Source: Nepenthes gracilis
Taxonomy: Eukaryota; Streptophyta; Magnoliopsida; Caryophyllales; Nepenthaceae
Reading direction: 5' to 3'
Length of the DNA stretch: 64,000 nucleotides
NCBI GenBank assembly: GCA_033239525.1
Contig: BSYO01000005.1
Location: 3,072,001-3,136,000 of the forward strand
Made by a program: the position numbers and the translations under genes. This document shows positions 60,666 through 64,000 of this stretch, piece by piece; position 1 is the first letter of the stretch, and every line of letters starts with the position of its first letter. Under the pieces are notes generated by a model. It saw nothing but the letters and a program-made list of their open reading frames with translations. It searched no databases and was not told where the DNA came from.

Positions 60666-61795
60666 ATGGGTGCACTCGACTGCCTCGCCGACTTATGCAC
60701 TGCGACCGGTGCGAGGAGCAAGCGCAAGCCTATGCAGGTAGGCAATAGCAGCTGATCATTCATTAAATATGTAGCATCAAAGCATAAGCTTTGATTCGTC
60801 TTAATTTGATTGATTTCTACTCTTTCTCCCGCTGCTGGTGCCCTTTGATAGCGTATTTTTGCATGTCTATATACTGAGAGATGGCATGTCGTTGCTTTTT
60901 GTTTTGCATGTTTAGACAGTTGAGATCAAAGTCAAAATGGACTGTGATGGCTGTGAAAGAAGAGTGAAAGATGCAGTCACCTCCATGAAAGGTTATTCTC
61001 TCGCCTCCTCTCTCTTTCTCTCTCTTCTCCGATTTCTTTTTTATTTTTTTTTGCTGGGATTTGAAGCGGAAGGAAAACAAAAATAAAATTAAGAACAAGT
61101 AACTTGCAGAAACCGTCTATGCCCAGTTCAAGTTTTGTCTACCGAGCTTACCTAATTTGCTAGCTGGGAAATGCTTTAAAAATACCGTTTTGAAATCATC
61201 GAATGGCGTGAGGATATTCAATTATTTATTTATTTTTATATAAATCTACAAATCTATTAATATTGTTTGATCAGCTAAGAACAGTATAATTTAGATAGAA
61301 TAGTTGAAAATTTGATAAAAGGTGTCTTTATAGAAAAGACTATTTTTCATCGAGTCTTATTTCTATCCTATCGAAGGCTTCCAGGCAGTGGCATTTTTCA
61401 TGGATTTGGGGAGCCAGCTCGCTAAAACAGCGATTGATTTAATCTTTTTTAATCACAACTGTTTTTCATGGATCCATGTCTGATGACAAATGCATGCAGG
61501 CGTGAAGTCGGTGGAGGTAATCAGAAAGCAAAGCAGGGTGACGGTGACCGGCAATGTGGATCCGAACAAGGTGCTGAAGAAGGTGAAAAGCACCGGTAAG
61601 ACGAGAGCTGAATTCTGGCCTTACGTCCAATACAATCTTGTTGCCTACCCGTACATCGCTGGAGCCTACGACAGAAAAGCTCCGGCTGGTTTCGTCCGGA
61701 ACGTCGCCCAGGCCCTGCCTGCTTACAGTGCGCCGGAGGAGACCATTACCACACTCTTCAGCGACGACAATCCCCACGCTTGCTCCATTATGTAA
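60666..61795 (+). CDS. HIPP: Heavy metal-associated isoprenylated plant protein (HIPP), 3 exons
   Basis: Exons 60666-60737, 60916-60991 and 61500-61795 join in phase to 147 residues plus stop, all with GT-AG introns. The protein starts MGALDCLADLCTATGARSKR. It then has one heavy-metal-associated domain, TVEIKVKMDCDGCERRVKDA, whose CDGC holds the two metal-binding cysteines. The domain continues through GVKSVEVIRKQSRVTVTGNV. A linker with WPYV and YPYIAGAYDRKAPAGFVRN follows. It ends NPHACSIM: CSIM is a CaaX box for isoprenylation, so the protein is probably membrane-tethered. HIPPs bind transition metals or cadmium and act as metallochaperones or stress-linked adaptors. The N-terminus and layout fit the HIPP20-27 group; I do not assign a number. 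No lesion seen. Confidence 0.95.
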
Positions 61796-62867
61796 AGCAA
61801 TATCCTGTTATATCTATATATATATTTGAATATTATTAAATAATATGATGCACATCTATCCATATATAAATATGGGATAGTGTTTAACATAGATTAATAA
61901 ATAAAATACATATCATTTTAAAATTATTTTAAAAAAATCTAAATAAGTAATTGTGATTTAAAAAATGATAATCATTATTTTTTGTTGAGAGATGATGAAC
62001 GTTTGCCTATGTGTTGCATGATTTATCTTATATTTAAAAAATCTAATTATCCAAAAACTTTTAAAATATAAGTAAATAATTTTTTAATCATTTTTTATAA
62101 TATGTAAATTTTAAAATACTTATATTATAAAATATTAAAAAATATAGCCATTTATAAGATAACTTATTGCTAAAAATATGCCCGAAAACCAACCAATAAC
62201 GAGGTTTTAAATGATAGAAGGCTAAGTATACTTGACCCCGTTATAAATATACATTCAGATAGATAAAATAACTCTATAATTAAAAAAATTACTAATAACT
62301 TTTAGGATAGTCCTGACCAAAAATGCACAGAGGATTGAGAGTCACAAAAACAGCCTATCCATAATATACGATCAATAATAAACTTAGCATGGTTAGTAAA
62401 AAAAATTAGCACGGTCAATAAAAAATTAAATTTTATTATTAAAAAAACTTATATATTCTTTCATATATATTTTTAGTGGGTCAATCTGACTCACTAGGGT
62501 TCCCCTAAATTGGTGACAAGAAGGTACAGCATACACAATTTAAGGGATATAACTGTAATGCCCATAATCAATGCAACTTAGTGATCGTAGATTGTTCTAA
62601 ATCTGACGGCGCCAAATAAGACTTATATATTAATTATCATATTATTTTCCGAGATTTCGGTGTTTGCTTGGGCAAAGCATTTGAAAACGCCGCCGCTAAT
62701 CACCATTAAAATAACAGCGAAGGTGACAGTCATCTGCAAATATAAAATGCCAGGAGTAATTTAAAATTGATGTGTCAGAGGCAATGGACGAGGGAGTAGT
62801 ATTAGTAGGGTTTATATAAGAGAGGATTCTATTGAAAAAGCAACCAGCTTTACGCCCTGTTAAAGCT
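61796..62867. other. HIPP 3' region and AT-rich intergenic DNA
   Basis: The 3' UTR probably occupies the first 200-300 bases. No further exon recognised. Confidence 0.5.
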
Positions 62868-63103
62868 TATTTAGGATTAAAGAAATTTTGTTTTTTTGTA
62901 AAGATAGAAATAATCAATCTTTATATTTTGACTATTTATTTTTAAATAAATAATTATTATATTTATTATTTTTTTTAAAAAAATTAAAAATTAGTTAAAA
63001 TTATTAATTTTAAAATAATTATATCATGATATTTTATTTAAAAACAGGTGATTAAAATTAAATAAAATAAATATTTCCATTTTCTTAAGAAATAGAGCTC
63101 CTC
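62868..63103. mobile_element. MITE-like repeat, copy 3 (most degenerate)
   Basis: It contains the same 'aattaaaaattagttaaaatta' type core as copies 1 and 2, with weaker inverted ends ('aagaaatttt..' and 'aagaaatagagctcc'). It is about 1.1 kb downstream of the HIPP stop codon. Confidence 0.5.
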
Positions 63104-64000
63104 AGGATCCATATTATTCATAATTTTATTGTTGAAAAAGGCATCAATTAAGATATTTTCCACCAATCAAAGCATTCAATATTTAAATGGAAAGTTGATC
63201 GACACCATAAATAATCGTGCATATATTTTTTGAGAACAATTCTAAACAATCATATTATTATTATTTGTTTTGTGTGATACAGTTGTAAGATCATAACATA
63301 TTTAAATCGCAAAAAAAAAAATTAAAAAAAAATCTGTAATGAACAGGTAAGAATATATACAATATAACAAATTTTAAGAATTTGTAATGTAAAATTTTGT
63401 ATGGTAAATTGTTTTTTAGTTATTTAAATTCTTGTAGTAGCAATGACCAAGAAACAGAAGTCACGAAGTGGGGGGTCAATGGCTTCGCCTATACTTAAAC
63501 TATAAATATAGAGAGAGAGAGAAGTAAATATTTATATTTAGAAAGTAATAATAATTAAGTTTGGTTAGTTAAATTATTCTTCTTAAAAAAGCGTGTTGTA
63601 TTTTTTTGAGAAAATTACTAGGCCTAGCTCGTACTATGCCTTCTTGTTAGTATTGATTTTATTTAATTTTCATTTTATATCAAGCCCATTTGAACCATTG
63701 GGCTGGGTCAAAAAGCCAACAATTGTTATTCAATTTTTTGCTTCGATCAACTCCAATTCGTGGGCTTGGGCCCAGTTCGATCAGCTTATAAATTAATGGG
63801 CCCAAAATTAAAGAACCTGTATTAGGCCCAATGCACCCATCTCCCTTTGCTTGTGCAATCTATATAGTTTTCATATATAAAAAGAAACATTTTTAAAAAA
63901 TAATAATAAAAAAATTCACTATCCCCACCTACTTATATGAAAATATGATTATAAAATTATTACGTATGAATTATGAGTATTAATTTTTTATGGCTATTAA
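63104..64000. other. AT-rich intergenic DNA
   Basis: A GA-rich run near 63511-63521 and a GC-richer patch at 63690-63840. No gene recognised. Confidence 0.5.

Overview
The window is plant nuclear DNA, most likely from a eudicot. Evidence: spliced GT-AG genes of plant type (PIN-LIKES carrier, organellar methionyl-tRNA formyltransferase, HIPP metallochaperone, RING-CH protein), AT-rich intergenic DNA, and nested LTR retrotransposons, TRIMs, a LINE remnant and AT-rich MITE-like repeats. I cannot name the species. No tRNA, rRNA, CRISPR or bacterial-type operon was seen.

Left third (1-22,172). A 0.78-kb solo LTR (630-1408) lies in AT-rich DNA. It is followed by one 20-kb LTR retrotransposon (2182-22167, target-site duplication AATAT) whose integrase and archaeal-type RNase H resemble the Ty3/gypsy Tat lineage. 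Its interior is abnormal. The gag core lies inverted just after the primer-binding site. Protease and reverse transcriptase are absent. About 11 kb (3370-14330) is occupied by a GC-rich array of alternating inverted repeats with a period near 595 bp, built from the N-terminal part of gag. Then come an RNase H remnant, a nested 2.6-kb solo LTR (14845-17462, TSD GAGAA), a frameshifted integrase, and a decayed antisense ORF of the 'putative gypsy type transposon' type. The palindromic array is the most unusual object in the window. It may be a real palindromic satellite or a long-read fold-back or assembly artefact, and both must be considered.

Middle (22,173-41,000). A RING-CH pseudogene (minus strand) flanks the big element. 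Next are a tandem TRIM array (27564-29247, TSD AAATT), two more solo LTRs (29419-30346 and 30493-31263), an intact single-exon PILS-type auxin carrier gene (minus strand, 31597-32958), about 5 kb of AT-rich DNA without genes, and two LTR-like blocks (38948-39774 and about 39957-40940) just upstream of the next gene.

Right third (41,000-64,000). An intact 11-exon methionyl-tRNA formyltransferase gene spans 41078-54873. Its phases join exactly to 358 residues even though its introns hold transposon debris. After it come MITE-like repeats, a LINE-derived ORF1/3'-tail remnant (minus strand, 57412-59570), and an intact 3-exon HIPP gene (60666-61795).

The host genes are unrelated single-copy-type genes and do not form a pathway cluster. 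The transposons are a layered record of insertions. Exon joins, duplications and repeat counts were read by eye and are approximate where marked.
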